This document shows positions 51,386 through 60,222 of a stretch of 60,331 nt of DNA, piece after piece. The stretch is from Streptosporangium carneum. GTDB taxonomy: Bacteria > Actinomycetota > Actinomycetes > Streptosporangiales > Streptosporangiaceae. The translations under genes and the position numbers were made by a program. How positions within the stretch are numbered: position 1 is the stretch's first letter; every line of letters begins with the position of its first letter. The notes under the pieces are model-generated. The model was not told the DNA's origin and did no database searches. It saw only the letters and a list, made by a program, of their open reading frames with translations. The stretch spans positions 1 to 60,331 of the forward strand of contig NZ_BSEV01000041.1 of the NCBI RefSeq assembly GCF_027922005.1, read 5' to 3'.

Positions 51386-54001
51386 CTAGTTCAGGCGCTG
51401 CCAGAGCGCGGGCACGTTCGCGGGCTCCCAGCCCGTGGCCGAGGTGTGCGGCTGGCGGCACTCATAGTTGGCGCCCGAGTAGGAGACCCTGGTGCCGGTG
51501 GTGTAGGCCGTGCCCGCCTTCCACGCCGGGTAGGTCCCGGTCGGGGTGACGGTGGGCGTCGGGGTGACCGTGGGGGTGACGGTCGGGGTGGGGGTGACGG
51601 TCGGGCTCACCGTCGGGGTCGCCGTCGGCGTGTTGGTCGGGGTGACGGTCGGGCTCACCGTGGGGGTCGGGCTTCCGGTGGGGATGACGGTCGGGGAGGG
51701 GCTGGAGGTCGCGCAGACGCCCAGGTCGTTCCAGACGGCGTTGGTGCCCGGCTCGTTGTTCTGGGTCCACCACTTGGCCTGCCACAGGTGGCCCTTGTGC
51801 GTGACCTTCGCGCCGCCGTTGTAGACCTCGGTCGCCGACCAGGCGGGGGCGCCGCAGTCGCCGCCGGGGCCGCCGCTGCCGGTCGGCGTCGGCGTCGGGT
51901 TGACGACCACGCCGCCGCGGGCGTAGTCGCCGGTCAGGCCGTAGGTCTTGCCGCCGAAGCTCACGGTGAAGTTCGCCGGAGCCGGAGCGGGCAGGTAGTA
52001 GACGTAGTCCATGTTCAGCGAGGCGCCGGGGGCCAGCGGCTCGTTGGCCTTCAGCTTGAAGGAGACCCGGTTGAAGTCGCCCTTCAGGCCGCCGACGTTG
52101 TTGCCCGTGCCGTGCTCGCTGCTGATCACGGTGAGGCCGTAGCCGGACTGGTCCTTGGCGGTCTTCGGGGCCGAGCTGGCGTAGTCCCACTGGAACTCCG
52201 CGCCGCCGGGGATCGTCGTCTTGGAGTTGTTGGTGACCTTCAGCTTGCCGGTGATCGGGTAGTTGCTGTCACCGACGGGGAACCCGCTGATGTCCACGCT
52301 CACGTCGAGCTTCTCGTTGGGGATGCTCACCTTGGCGCGGGTCGCGTTGTACGGCGCGGCGGCCTTGAACGTGTCGTACACCTGCGTGGTGAGCGTGTTG
52401 CCCATGAACCACTCGCTCTTGGCCGAGTCCCAGGCGTAGTCGCCGGCGAGCTCCCAGATCATCAGGCCGCCGATGCCCTTGTCCTTGACGTAGTTGGCCT
52501 TGACGCCGATGGACTGGTCGTCCTCGGTCGACAGGAAGACCTTCTTGGTGGAGTTCCACAGCCAGGGGGCGACCAGGGTCGAGTCGTAGTTGCGGGTGTA
52601 GGTGCCGGTCAGCTTGTCCTCGGGGTCGGCCGGGTCGAGGCCGTAGGCGGGACCGTAGGAGCCGACACGCCCCTCCTGCAGGTTCTTGGCGTGCCAGAGT
52701 GGGTTGCCGCCTCCGCTGACCTCGGTGTTGTTCTCCTCGTCGTGCCAGAGGTTGTCGATGCCGCGGGCGCCGTCACCGCAGCTGGTCAGGCCGGTCGGAC
52801 AGCCGCTGGTGCTCTTGGAGGTGCCCCACAGGCCGTTGGTGCCGCCGGTGACGTTGCGCCAGCCCCGGGTGTAGTACGGCACGCCGATGTTGATCCGGCC
52901 GGGCTGGACCGCGCCGCGGAAGTAGTGGTAAGCCCAGTCGGTGTTGAGGTAGCCGAGGCCGCCGTACGCCTCGGTGTTGTAGACGTTCCACTTGGCCAGC
53001 TCGGCGTCCTTGCCGTCGTCGTAGAGCGCCGCGTTCGGGCCGACGAACTCGTTCCACGCGCCGTGCAGGTCGTAGGACATGATGTTGATGTAGTCCAGGT
53101 ACTGCGTCACCTGGAAGGTGTCCATGCCGCGCAGCAGATAGCCGGAGGAGGGCGCGGCCACGGTCAGCATGTAGTACTTGCCGTCGGCGGCCGCGGCGGC
53201 GTTGAGCTTGTCACGCAGCGTCTTCATCAGCACCGCGTAGTTCTTCATCAGCGAGGAGCGGCGGGCGTTGGCGATCTGCCAGTCCAGCGGGTGGCCCGCG
53301 TCCTTCATCGACGTCGGGTACTCGTAGTCGACGTCCAGGCCGTTGAAGCCGTACTTCCTGACGAACTCGACCGAGGAGTCGGCGAAGGCGTTGATCCCGG
53401 CCGTGTTGGCCGAGCCGTCGGCGTTCGTCGTCATCGTGTAGAAGCCGCCGGAGGGCTTGCGCTCGCCCGAGGCGTCGAAGTAGCCGCCGGTCTCGGCCCA
53501 GCCGCCGACGCTGATCAGCGTCTTGACGTTGGGGTTGGCCTTCTTGTACTTGTTCAGCAGGTTGAAGTGGCCCTTGTAGGACAGCGCCGGGTCGAGGGTG
53601 TCGATCCCCGGCCATTCCATGCCGGTGGCCGCGTTGTTCGGCCCGTCGGTGCCGACCGAGATCTTGTTGTCCGCGCCGACGTGCGCGAACGCGTAGTTGA
53701 TGTGGGTCACCTTGCCCCACGGGACGTCCTTGGCGAGGTAGGACGGCTGACCGTTCTTGCCGGTCCGCCATCCGGTGAAGTAGCCGATGATGCGGCGCGG
53801 GTGGTCCGCGCCCATCTTCTCCCGGCCCGACTCGTCGTAGACCTGGCAGTAGGGAACGGCGAGGCCCGGTGTGGTGTAGAGGCCGTCGGGACGGCAGGCC
53901 GAGTCGTCGGCCGCCGCGGTGGCCGTGCCCGCGAGCGCGCAGGCGATGAGGGCGAACGACGCGCCGGCCGCCGCCAGGCCCGCGCGTAAACGTGAGGACA
54001 T
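51386..54001 (-). CDS. secreted GH18 chitinase with two chitin-binding domains
   Basis: 871 residues. Signal peptide to ~31 (TATAAA|DD). GH18 barrel (~68-540): SVGGW (165-169) and catalytic GLDVDYEYP with Glu227, MSYDLHG and WELAGDYAW near the barrel end; the alpha/beta insert marks subfamily A, the processive type. A beta-sandwich (~555-690) follows, then a CBM5/12-type domain (~705-755, APAWSATEVYNGGAKVTHKGHLWQAKWW), a Thr/Pro repeat linker (~760-822) and a second CBM5/12 (~825-871, YPAWKAGTAYTTGTRVSYSGANYECRQPHTS). Digests chitin outside the cell. GGAGGT nine bases before the ATG. Confidence 0.95.
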   Translation of the reverse strand: MSSRLRAGLAAAGASFALIACALAGTATAAADDSACRPDGLYTTPGLAVPYCQVYDESGREKMGADHPRRIIGYFTGWRTGKNGQPSYLAKDVPWGKVTHINYAFAHVGADNKISVGTDGPNNAATGMEWPGIDTLDPALSYKGHFNLLNKYKKANPNVKTLISVGGWAETGGYFDASGERKPSGGFYTMTTNADGSANTAGINAFADSSVEFVRKYGFNGLDVDYEYPTSMKDAGHPLDWQIANARRSSLMKNYAVLMKTLRDKLNAAAAADGKYYMLTVAAPSSGYLLRGMDTFQVTQYLDYINIMSYDLHGAWNEFVGPNAALYDDGKDAELAKWNVYNTEAYGGLGYLNTDWAYHYFRGAVQPGRINIGVPYYTRGWRNVTGGTNGLWGTSKSTSGCPTGLTSCGDGARGIDNLWHDEENNTEVSGGGNPLWHAKNLQEGRVGSYGPAYGLDPADPEDKLTGTYTRNYDSTLVAPWLWNSTKKVFLSTEDDQSIGVKANYVKDKGIGGLMIWELAGDYAWDSAKSEWFMGNTLTTQVYDTFKAAAPYNATRAKVSIPNEKLDVSVDISGFPVGDSNYPITGKLKVTNNSKTTIPGGAEFQWDYASSAPKTAKDQSGYGLTVISSEHGTGNNVGGLKGDFNRVSFKLKANEPLAPGASLNMDYVYYLPAPAPANFTVSFGGKTYGLTGDYARGGVVVNPTPTPTGSGGPGGDCGAPAWSATEVYNGGAKVTHKGHLWQAKWWTQNNEPGTNAVWNDLGVCATSSPSPTVIPTGSPTPTVSPTVTPTNTPTATPTVSPTVTPTPTVTPTVTPTPTVTPTGTYPAWKAGTAYTTGTRVSYSGANYECRQPHTSATGWEPANVPALWQRLN
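51537..51683. repeat. low-complexity Thr-Pro linker repeats in chitinase
   Basis: Hexamer-based repeats of the GGGGTGACCGTC type encode PTPTVTPT / PTVSPTVTPT segments between the two chitin-binding domains. Such linkers change length easily by slippage. Confidence 0.8.
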
Positions 54002-54075
54002 GGGAGAGCTACCTCCGAATGAGGAAACACAGCAGTTACCCCAACCCCGAGGCCCCCCACGGGTTGTGATTTTGG

Positions 54076-54122
54076 AAACTATGCGCTCCCACCAGGTCCG
54101 TCAATCCTTTCTTTTAAGAAAG
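54076..54122 (-). promoter_or_regulatory. chitinase promoter with upstream palindrome
   Basis: Read leftward: TTGACG (54104-54099), 17-bp spacer, TAGTTT (54081-54076), leader about 68 bases. A perfect palindrome CTTTCTT-TT-AAGAAAG (54107-54122) sits three bases upstream of the -35. I do not see a convincing DasR-type box. Confidence 0.55.
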
Positions 54123-54374
54123 TTTCCTGATAGTTAGTTAGGGGTGATCTCGCTGAACCTCGGCGGGCGCGGCCCAGGCCCGCGTTGCCACGGCTTCCCC
54201 CGACCCCGGATCCCGTGACCCGCGGCGGGTGGCCCGTGCCCGCACGCAGCGCTTTCACACCTCTCGGGACACCCCCGAAAACCTTGCGGGCCCCCCGGCG
54301 CGGCACCCCGCCGCCGGGCGGGCCTCACCTTCTTCCCCCTTCCCCTCGCCTTCCCCCGGAAAGGGACGCGGAAG

Positions 54375-54403
54375 GGGGTGGCCGCCCCCCGGGCGGCCAC
54401 CCC
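54375..54403 (-). terminator. GC hairpin downstream of SDR gene
   Basis: 12-bp perfect stem GGGGTGGCCGCC (54375-54386) with complement 54392-54403. About 200 bp past the SDR stop codon, so its role as that gene's terminator is uncertain. Confidence 0.4.
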
Positions 54404-54599
54404 GCCCTCTGCACCGCGGGGGTACACGGGAGAGGGGATTCACAGGAGAGACGCCTTCGCCCGGCCCTCCTGTCGGCCGGGACCGGTCACCTCTCGAACG
54501 AGGCGGGCACGGCGATCATCGATGGTCTCCCCGTGTCGGTTCCGGTGCGCCCCGGGAGCGACTCTGGCGGCTCGATGTCCGCGGAGTATGAGCGGAAGG

Positions 54600-55454
54600 T
54601 CATGAACGTGTAACAGGTCGGCCCCTGTCCGGGCCTCGCCCGCGACCCAGGCCGAGCAGGCTCCTGCCGGGGCGGCGGGCGGTCAGGGAGGCGAGCCGGA
54701 CGGCGAGCGCGGGCGACAGCCGCGCCACGCGCCAGGCGATCCGCCCGGACGCGGGGGCCACGATGAGCGCCCGGTCTCGGGCGAGCCCCCTCATGACGTC
54801 GTCGGCCAGCGCGTCGACGGGGTAGAGGCCGCCCTGGATCCTGGTGGCGGAGCGCCGGGCGGTGGCGCCGGTCGCGGTCTGCGGCAGGCCGGGGTTGGCG
54901 TGGTCGAGCAGCGGGGTGTCGGTGAAGCCGGGGCAGAGCGCGCTCACCTTCACGCCGTGCGCCGCCGCCTCGGCCCGCAGGGCGAGGGACAGCCCCACCA
55001 CCGCGTGTTTGGCCGCGGCGTAGGGCGCCATCATCGGCGCGGGAAGCAGCCCGGCCAGGGACGCGGTGTTCACGATGTGGCCGAACCCCTGCCGGACCAT
55101 GACGGGGTAGGCGGCGTGGACCCCGTGGACCACGCCGCGCAGGTTCACGTCGATCGCGCGGTTCCAGTGGTCGAGGGTGAGCTCGTCGGCTGTGCCGCCG
55201 ACCGCGATCCCGGCGTTGTTGAACATGAAGTCCAGCCTGCCCAGGTCGTCCCTAACGGTCGTCACCAGGTTCTGGACGGCCCGCGCGTCGGTGACGTCCA
55301 GCGTCACGGCCGTACCGCCGCACTCCCCGGCCACCCGCTCGGCCCCCGCGCCGTCCAGGTCGGCGACCACGACGCGCGCGCCGCGCGCGCCGAGCCTCAG
55401 GCACAGGGCCCGCCCTATGCCGGACGCGCCTCCTGTGACGATCGCTGTCCTCAT
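54600..55454 (-). CDS. short-chain dehydrogenase/reductase
   Basis: 284 residues, classical SDR: cofactor motif TGGASGIG near the N-terminus, LDVTD, NNAG, catalytic Ser in NTASLAG and YAAAK, then PGFTDTPLL. The Arg-terminated strand (VVVADLD, Asp after beta-2) predicts NAD(H). A basic C-terminal extension with LARDRALIVAPASGRIAWRVARLSP is common in actinobacterial members. Start at 55454 beside GAGGGACGAGG; the upstream frame is ignored. Divergent from the EamA transporter. Confidence 0.92.
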   Translation of the reverse strand: MRTAIVTGGASGIGRALCLRLGARGARVVVADLDGAGAERVAGECGGTAVTLDVTDARAVQNLVTTVRDDLGRLDFMFNNAGIAVGGTADELTLDHWNRAIDVNLRGVVHGVHAAYPVMVRQGFGHIVNTASLAGLLPAPMMAPYAAAKHAVVGLSLALRAEAAAHGVKVSALCPGFTDTPLLDHANPGLPQTATGATARRSATRIQGGLYPVDALADDVMRGLARDRALIVAPASGRIAWRVARLSPALAVRLASLTARRPGRSLLGLGRGRGPDRGRPVTRS

Positions 55455-55668
55455 CCTCGTCCCTCGTCCTCTCGACGCGCGGGGCCGGGTCGTGCGCCCC
55501 CGGACGCCCGTTCGGTGATCATGTGCGCCCCCAACAGTGGCACAACGCCCCACGGGGGTATGAGCTCTCTCACGCCGGTGTGGCGTCCTTCACTCAGCGT
55601 GGTAACCGGGCCACTCCTCCCGCGCTTCGTGCTCCCACGGTAGCTGGGCGTAGTGGAATCCTGCTGAT

Positions 55669-56592
55669 ATGGCAGCGGTATCCGCTCCCCGCCCCCTCTT
55701 GGGAGCCGTGCTTCTGTTGTTCGTCAGCGCCGCCTGGGGGTCGGCCTTCCCGCTGATGAAAGACCTCATGGTCCGCGTTCCCGTCGCGGACCTGCTCACC
55801 GAGCGCTACGCCGTGGCGACGCTCGTCCTGCTCGCCCTGCGTCCGCGCTGTCTGCGGGAACTGCCGGAGGACACCTGGCTGACCGGACTCCTGCTCGGCC
55901 TGCTGTTCGGCGTGGGGCAGACGGCCCAGGCGGTCGCGCTGCACGACCTGCCCTCCTCGGTCTCCGGATTCACCGTCGGCTCCTACGTGGTGATCACCCC
56001 GGTCCTCGGGCTGGTCCTGCTCGGCGCGGGCGTCTCCGGGCGCACGTGGCTGGCGGTCGCGCTGGCCACGGCCGCCATGACGATCTTCACGCTCCTCAGG
56101 GGCACGGAGGGCAGAGCGGTCCCGCTGCCCGCGCTGGCCGTCACCCTGCTGTCCGCGGTGCTGTACGCGGGGCACACCCTCGTGCTCGGCAACTTCGCCG
56201 GGGCGCGGCGTGACGCCTACGCGGTCGCGGTGATCCAGCTCGGCACCATCGCGCTGCTGACGGGCGCTCTCGCCGCGCCCGGCGGCCTCACCCTGCCCCG
56301 TGCCCCGGCCGACTGGGCGATCCTCGCCCACCTGTCGATCGTGGCCTGCGCCCTCGGGTTCCTGGCGCGGTCCTTCGGCCAGCTCCACGTGCCCGCCGCG
56401 GCCGCCGCGGTGATCCTGTCCGCCCAGCCGCTCTGGGTGGCCGCCCTCGCCGTCGCGCTGTACGGCGAGCAGCTCACCTGGACCGTCCTCCTGGGCGGGG
56501 GGCTGATCGCCCTGGCCATGTTCCTGGTCGTGCTGCCGGAGGAGACCCTCAGCGCAGCGCCTCGGGAGACAGGCCCAGCTCTCCCGCGGTAG
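55669..56592 (+). CDS. EamA/DMT family transporter
   Basis: 307 residues with ten membrane helices in two EamA repeats (LLLFVSAAWGSAFPLMKDL opens the first, LPALAVTLLSAVLYAGHTLVLGNF the second). Drug/metabolite exporter of unknown substrate. Tail overlaps the convergent TetR gene by 44 bp. Confidence 0.92.
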   Translation: MAAVSAPRPLLGAVLLLFVSAAWGSAFPLMKDLMVRVPVADLLTERYAVATLVLLALRPRCLRELPEDTWLTGLLLGLLFGVGQTAQAVALHDLPSSVSGFTVGSYVVITPVLGLVLLGAGVSGRTWLAVALATAAMTIFTLLRGTEGRAVPLPALAVTLLSAVLYAGHTLVLGNFAGARRDAYAVAVIQLGTIALLTGALAAPGGLTLPRAPADWAILAHLSIVACALGFLARSFGQLHVPAAAAAVILSAQPLWVAALAVALYGEQLTWTVLLGGGLIALAMFLVVLPEETLSAAPRETGPALPR

Positions 56593-57151
56593 CCGTGCGG
56601 ACGAACTCGGCCAGGCGCGCCTGGCTCAGCACGCGTCTGTGCACGGTCGCCTGGGTGGACAGCCCGTCGATGAGCGAGACGATCCGCCAGGTGGAGCCGT
56701 CGGGATCGGCACAGGTGAACGCCCCTGTCCCGGTGCCGTCGTCGATGATCGCGCGCAGTGCCTGTTTCCACCGCAGGTCGATCCTCCTGGACATCTCCTC
56801 CAGCTCGGCGTTGCGGATCGACTCGGCCCACGCGTCGATCCACAGTGCCCACGACTTGGATCTGCCGGCGGGGGAGTAGAGCCTGAGCAGGGCGCGCAGC
56901 CGTTCGAGCGGTGAGCCCGCCGCGCTCTCCACCTTGGTGAGCGCCTCCAGGTCGCGCTCGGCCGCGTAGGCGAAGGCCTGGGCGAACAGCTTCTCCTTGG
57001 TCTCGAAGTGGTAGAACAGCAGCGCCTGGCTGACCCCGGCGGCCTGCGCGATGTCGGCCGTCCGCGTGTGACCGAAGCCCTGGGCCGCTATGACGTCGCA
57101 GGCGGTCCGGAGCAGATCTTCGCGACGTAGTCGTCCAAATCCCCGTGCCAC
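56549..57151 (-). CDS. TetR-family transcriptional regulator
   Basis: 200 residues. HTH RTACDVIAAQGFGHTRTADIAQAAGVSQALLFYHFETKEKLFAQAF; the rest is an all-helical TetR-type ligand domain with WALWIDAWAESIRNAELEEM. GTG 57151, with TAGGGT six bases upstream, could be leaderless; it also lies just 9 bp after the histidine kinase stop, so read-through is possible. Likely regulates the convergent EamA transporter or the kinase operon. Confidence 0.9.
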   Translation of the reverse strand: MARGFGRLRREDLLRTACDVIAAQGFGHTRTADIAQAAGVSQALLFYHFETKEKLFAQAFAYAAERDLEALTKVESAAGSPLERLRALLRLYSPAGRSKSWALWIDAWAESIRNAELEEMSRRIDLRWKQALRAIIDDGTGTGAFTCADPDGSTWRIVSLIDGLSTQATVHRRVLSQARLAEFVRTATAGELGLSPEALR

Positions 57152-57160
57152 AGGGGAACC

Positions 57161-58504
57161 CTAGCGGGTAAGGGGAAGGCGCAATACGAAACGCGCGCCT
57201 TGGGCGCTCTCCTCCAGTCTCAGGGTTCCGTCGTGCGCCTCGGCGATCTGTCTGGCGATGGGCAGTCCCAGCCCCGTGCCCCCCGCGTCCCTGTTGCGCG
57301 AGGCGTCGAGCCGGGTGAAGCGGCGGAAGACCACCTCCCACTGGTCGCGGGCGATCCCGGCGCCGTCGTCGACCACCTCCACGACGGCCGTGTCCCCGTG
57401 GGCGGCCACGCTCACCGTGACCCGGGAGGCGGCGTGCCGCTCGGCGTTGTCCAGCAGGTTGGTCAGCAGCCGTGCCAGCCTGACCCGGTTGCCGAGCACG
57501 ACGACGCCGTGCTCCGCCTCGCAGACCAGCTCGACGCAGCGCCTGCGGCGGCTGACCTCCTCCCGGCACAGACGGCCCAGGTCGACCGGCTCCTTGAGCG
57601 CGGGAGCGCCCGAGTCGAGCTTGGCCAGTATCAGCAGGTCGGAGACGATCGCCTGGAGCCGGTCCAGGCTGACGAGCATCTCGTTGGCCTTCGCCTTCCA
57701 GTCGGTGTCCTCCGGATAGTGCAGCGCCTCCTCCACCTGCGCGCGCATCGCGGTGATCGGGCTGCGCAGGTCATGGGAGGCGTCCGAGGCGAACCTGCGC
57801 TGCTGCTCCGCCGCCTCCTCGAGCCGGTCGAGGGTCTGGTTGATCGTTACCGCCAGTTGCTTGATCTCGTCCCACGCGGGCGGGACGGGCACCCGCCGGC
57901 CGAGGTCGGTCGCGGTTATCTCCGCGAGTTCGTTCCTGATCGCGTTCACCGGGACCAGCGCCCGGTTCACCGTCTGGTACGCGCCGAACCCGGCCAGCAG
58001 CACCAGCAGCAGGCTGGTGCCCACGACGGCGGCGAACAGCCAGGGGTGGACGTACCAGGGGACGACGTCGTCGGCGGCGTAGATGATCCAGTCGCCTTCC
58101 GTCTGGTGGACCCTGAAGGCCACCACGACTATGCACTTGTCGTCGAGCCCGGGAGCGTGGCACAGCTCCCTGGCCGAGCTGATGCTCCCCGGCGGGGGGA
58201 CGAAGTGCGCTATCCGGGGGCCGCCGCGCAGGTTCGGGGTCGACGCGATGACCCGGTCCGCCGAGTCGAGGACCTGGATGCCGTCGAGCGTTCCCTGGGG
58301 GAGCACGGGGGGCAGCCTGTCCCGCATGCCGAGGTTGACGGTCTCCAGGGCGGCGTTGGCGACCTCCCGCGCGCGGAAGCTGCCGGCCAGGCTGTACAGG
58401 GAGAGCGTCACGACCACGGTGAGGACGAGGGCGGACAGGGCGGCGACGGTGACGGCGATCAGCGTCAAGCGGGTCCGTACGGACCAGGTGCCCTTGGTGA
58501 CCAC
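57161..58504 (-). CDS. sensor histidine kinase without adjacent response regulator
   Basis: 447 residues. TM1 12-38, periplasmic sensor ~39-154 with two cysteines (115, 124), TM2 155-176, HAMP ~178-232, HisKA with phospho-His244 in SDASHDLRSPI, HATPase with N box LLTNLLDNAERHA, G1 DDGAGI, F box FRRFTR and G2 GGTGLGLPIA. Complete and probably active. GGGGGAG precedes the GTG. No response regulator adjoins; a TetR gene follows instead, so it is an orphan in this window. Confidence 0.93.
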   Translation of the reverse strand: MVTKGTWSVRTRLTLIAVTVAALSALVLTVVVTLSLYSLAGSFRAREVANAALETVNLGMRDRLPPVLPQGTLDGIQVLDSADRVIASTPNLRGGPRIAHFVPPPGSISSARELCHAPGLDDKCIVVVAFRVHQTEGDWIIYAADDVVPWYVHPWLFAAVVGTSLLLVLLAGFGAYQTVNRALVPVNAIRNELAEITATDLGRRVPVPPAWDEIKQLAVTINQTLDRLEEAAEQQRRFASDASHDLRSPITAMRAQVEEALHYPEDTDWKAKANEMLVSLDRLQAIVSDLLILAKLDSGAPALKEPVDLGRLCREEVSRRRRCVELVCEAEHGVVVLGNRVRLARLLTNLLDNAERHAASRVTVSVAAHGDTAVVEVVDDGAGIARDQWEVVFRRFTRLDASRNRDAGGTGLGLPIARQIAEAHDGTLRLEESAQGARFVLRLPLTR

Positions 58505-58722
58505 GCCGAACTCCCCCGAGACAAGACGATCACCCTAGACGGACTAATTACCGTTCCCTGGCCATTCATTGCCAAGCAGGGGCAAAGTTCCCTTGTCCTT
58601 CCGCTGTAGAACACCGCCCCGCACGGCCCCCGTGACGTCGACCAGGCAGGTGGAGGCCGATCCGAGCGGGTATGGACCCCTGGGGCGCCGCGGGACCCGT
58701 CGCCCCGTGAAGGAGGAGTCCC

Positions 58723-60204
58723 ATGCCCGACATCGGCGCGCTCCCCGGCTTCTACCGGATCGCCGAGGCCTTCCCCGACCGCGGGGCGGTGATCGACCAG
58801 GACGGCACGGTGACCACGTACGGCGAGCTGCTCGCCAGGGTCAACCAGGTCTCACACGGGCTGAGGGCGGAGGGGCTCACCAGAGGCGACGTGGTCGCGA
58901 CCGTGCTGCCGAACGGCCTCGACGCGGTGGTCACGCTGATGGCGACCGGGCAGCTGGGGCTGTACCACGTCCCGGTCAACCGGTGTCTCACCGACGCGGA
59001 GATCGCCTACATCCTGGCCGACTGCGACGCGGGGATCGTGGTCGCGGACCGGGAGCGTCCCGTGGCCGGGTCGCTCCACGACGTCGCCGCGCTGGCCGAG
59101 GGACGGCCCGCCACCGCTCCCGGCGACAGGTCGGCGGGCAGCGTCATGTGGTACACCTCGGGCACCACCGGGTTCCCCAAGGGCGTGCAGCGACCGCTGC
59201 CGGACGCCACGCCCGAGGAGATCGTCCCGCCCGTCACCTGGTTCCTCGGCGAGACCTGCGACCTGCGTCCCGGCGACGGGGTCCACCTGGTGACCGCTCC
59301 GATGCACCACGCCTCGCCCTGCGCCCACACGATGTCCGCCCTCCACCTGGGGCACACCCTGGTCGTCGCGCCCGCCTTCGACCCCGCGACCGTCCTGGAG
59401 CTCGTCGACAGGCATCGCGTCACCAACTCCATGATGGTCCCGACCATGTTCCACCGGCTGCTCAGACTGCCGGAGGAGACCAGACGGAGCCACGACCTGT
59501 CGTCGCTCCGGCAGGTGATCCACACGGGGGCGGCCTGCCCCGTCGCCGTCAAGAAGGCCATGATGGACTGGTGGGGGCCGGTCCTGTACGAGTACTACGG
59601 CTCCACCGAGACGGCCATCGCCTTCGCGGTCAGGCCGCGCGACTGGCTGGAGCGTCCCGGCACGGTCGGGCGTCCCGCGCCGGGCGTCGAGGCGAGGATC
59701 CTCGGTCCCGGCGGCGAGGAGCTTCCCGCGGGCGAGCCCGGGATGATCCACGTCAGGTCGGGCCTCGGATCCTTCCGCTACCGCGGGGGTCCGGAGAGGA
59801 CCGCCCCCGGCACGCGTGGCGGCTGGTACGCCCCCGGCGACATCGGCTACCTGGACGAGGACGGGTTCCTGTTCCTGTGCGACCGCCGTACCGACCTGAT
59901 CGTCTCGGGAGGGGTGAACGTCTACCCGGCGGAGGTCGAGGCGGCGCTGCTGGAGCATCCCGCCGTCGCGGACGTGGCGGTGATCGGCGTTCCCGACGAG
60001 GAGTGGGGCCACAGCGTGGTCGCCCTGGTCCAGCCCGTGCCGGGCGGCGGCCCTTCGGCGGAGGAGCTGCTGGAGCACCTGGGCCCGCGCCTCGCCCGGT
60101 TCAAACACCCCAGGGTCATCGAGTTCCGTGACGACCTGCCCCGGGCGCCCACGGGAAAGCTCTCCAGGTCCAGGCTCCGCGAGGAGTATCTGGCCGGGGG
60201 CTGA
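58723..60204 (+). CDS. acyl-CoA synthetase / AMP-dependent ligase
   Basis: 493 residues of the ANL superfamily. A3 P-loop YTSGTTGFPKG, A5 YEYYGSTE, A7 YAPGDIGYLDEDGF, A8 hinge CDRRTDLIVSGGVNVYPAEVE and catalytic Lys in APTGKLSR. Activates a carboxylic acid, probably fatty or aromatic, to its acyl-CoA. GGAGGAG four bases before the ATG. Confidence 0.93.
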   Translation: MPDIGALPGFYRIAEAFPDRGAVIDQDGTVTTYGELLARVNQVSHGLRAEGLTRGDVVATVLPNGLDAVVTLMATGQLGLYHVPVNRCLTDAEIAYILADCDAGIVVADRERPVAGSLHDVAALAEGRPATAPGDRSAGSVMWYTSGTTGFPKGVQRPLPDATPEEIVPPVTWFLGETCDLRPGDGVHLVTAPMHHASPCAHTMSALHLGHTLVVAPAFDPATVLELVDRHRVTNSMMVPTMFHRLLRLPEETRRSHDLSSLRQVIHTGAACPVAVKKAMMDWWGPVLYEYYGSTETAIAFAVRPRDWLERPGTVGRPAPGVEARILGPGGEELPAGEPGMIHVRSGLGSFRYRGGPERTAPGTRGGWYAPGDIGYLDEDGFLFLCDRRTDLIVSGGVNVYPAEVEAALLEHPAVADVAVIGVPDEEWGHSVVALVQPVPGGGPSAEELLEHLGPRLARFKHPRVIEFRDDLPRAPTGKLSRSRLREEYLAGG

Positions 60205-60220
60205 GCCCGGCGCCCCGGGC
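60205..60220. terminator. short hairpin between convergent genes
   Basis: GCCCGG-CGCC-CCGGGC, between stops at 60204 and 60223. Confidence 0.4.
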
Positions 60221-60222
60221 GG

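Larger units (their letters stand above)
54002..54599. other. intergenic region: chitinase promoter and GC-rich tail
   Basis: Right-to-left promoter for the chitinase at 54076-54122. From ~54140 to 54599 the DNA is GC-rich and featureless except for the hairpin at 54375-54403. I see no gene; open frames there are Pro/Arg-rich. Confidence 0.55.
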
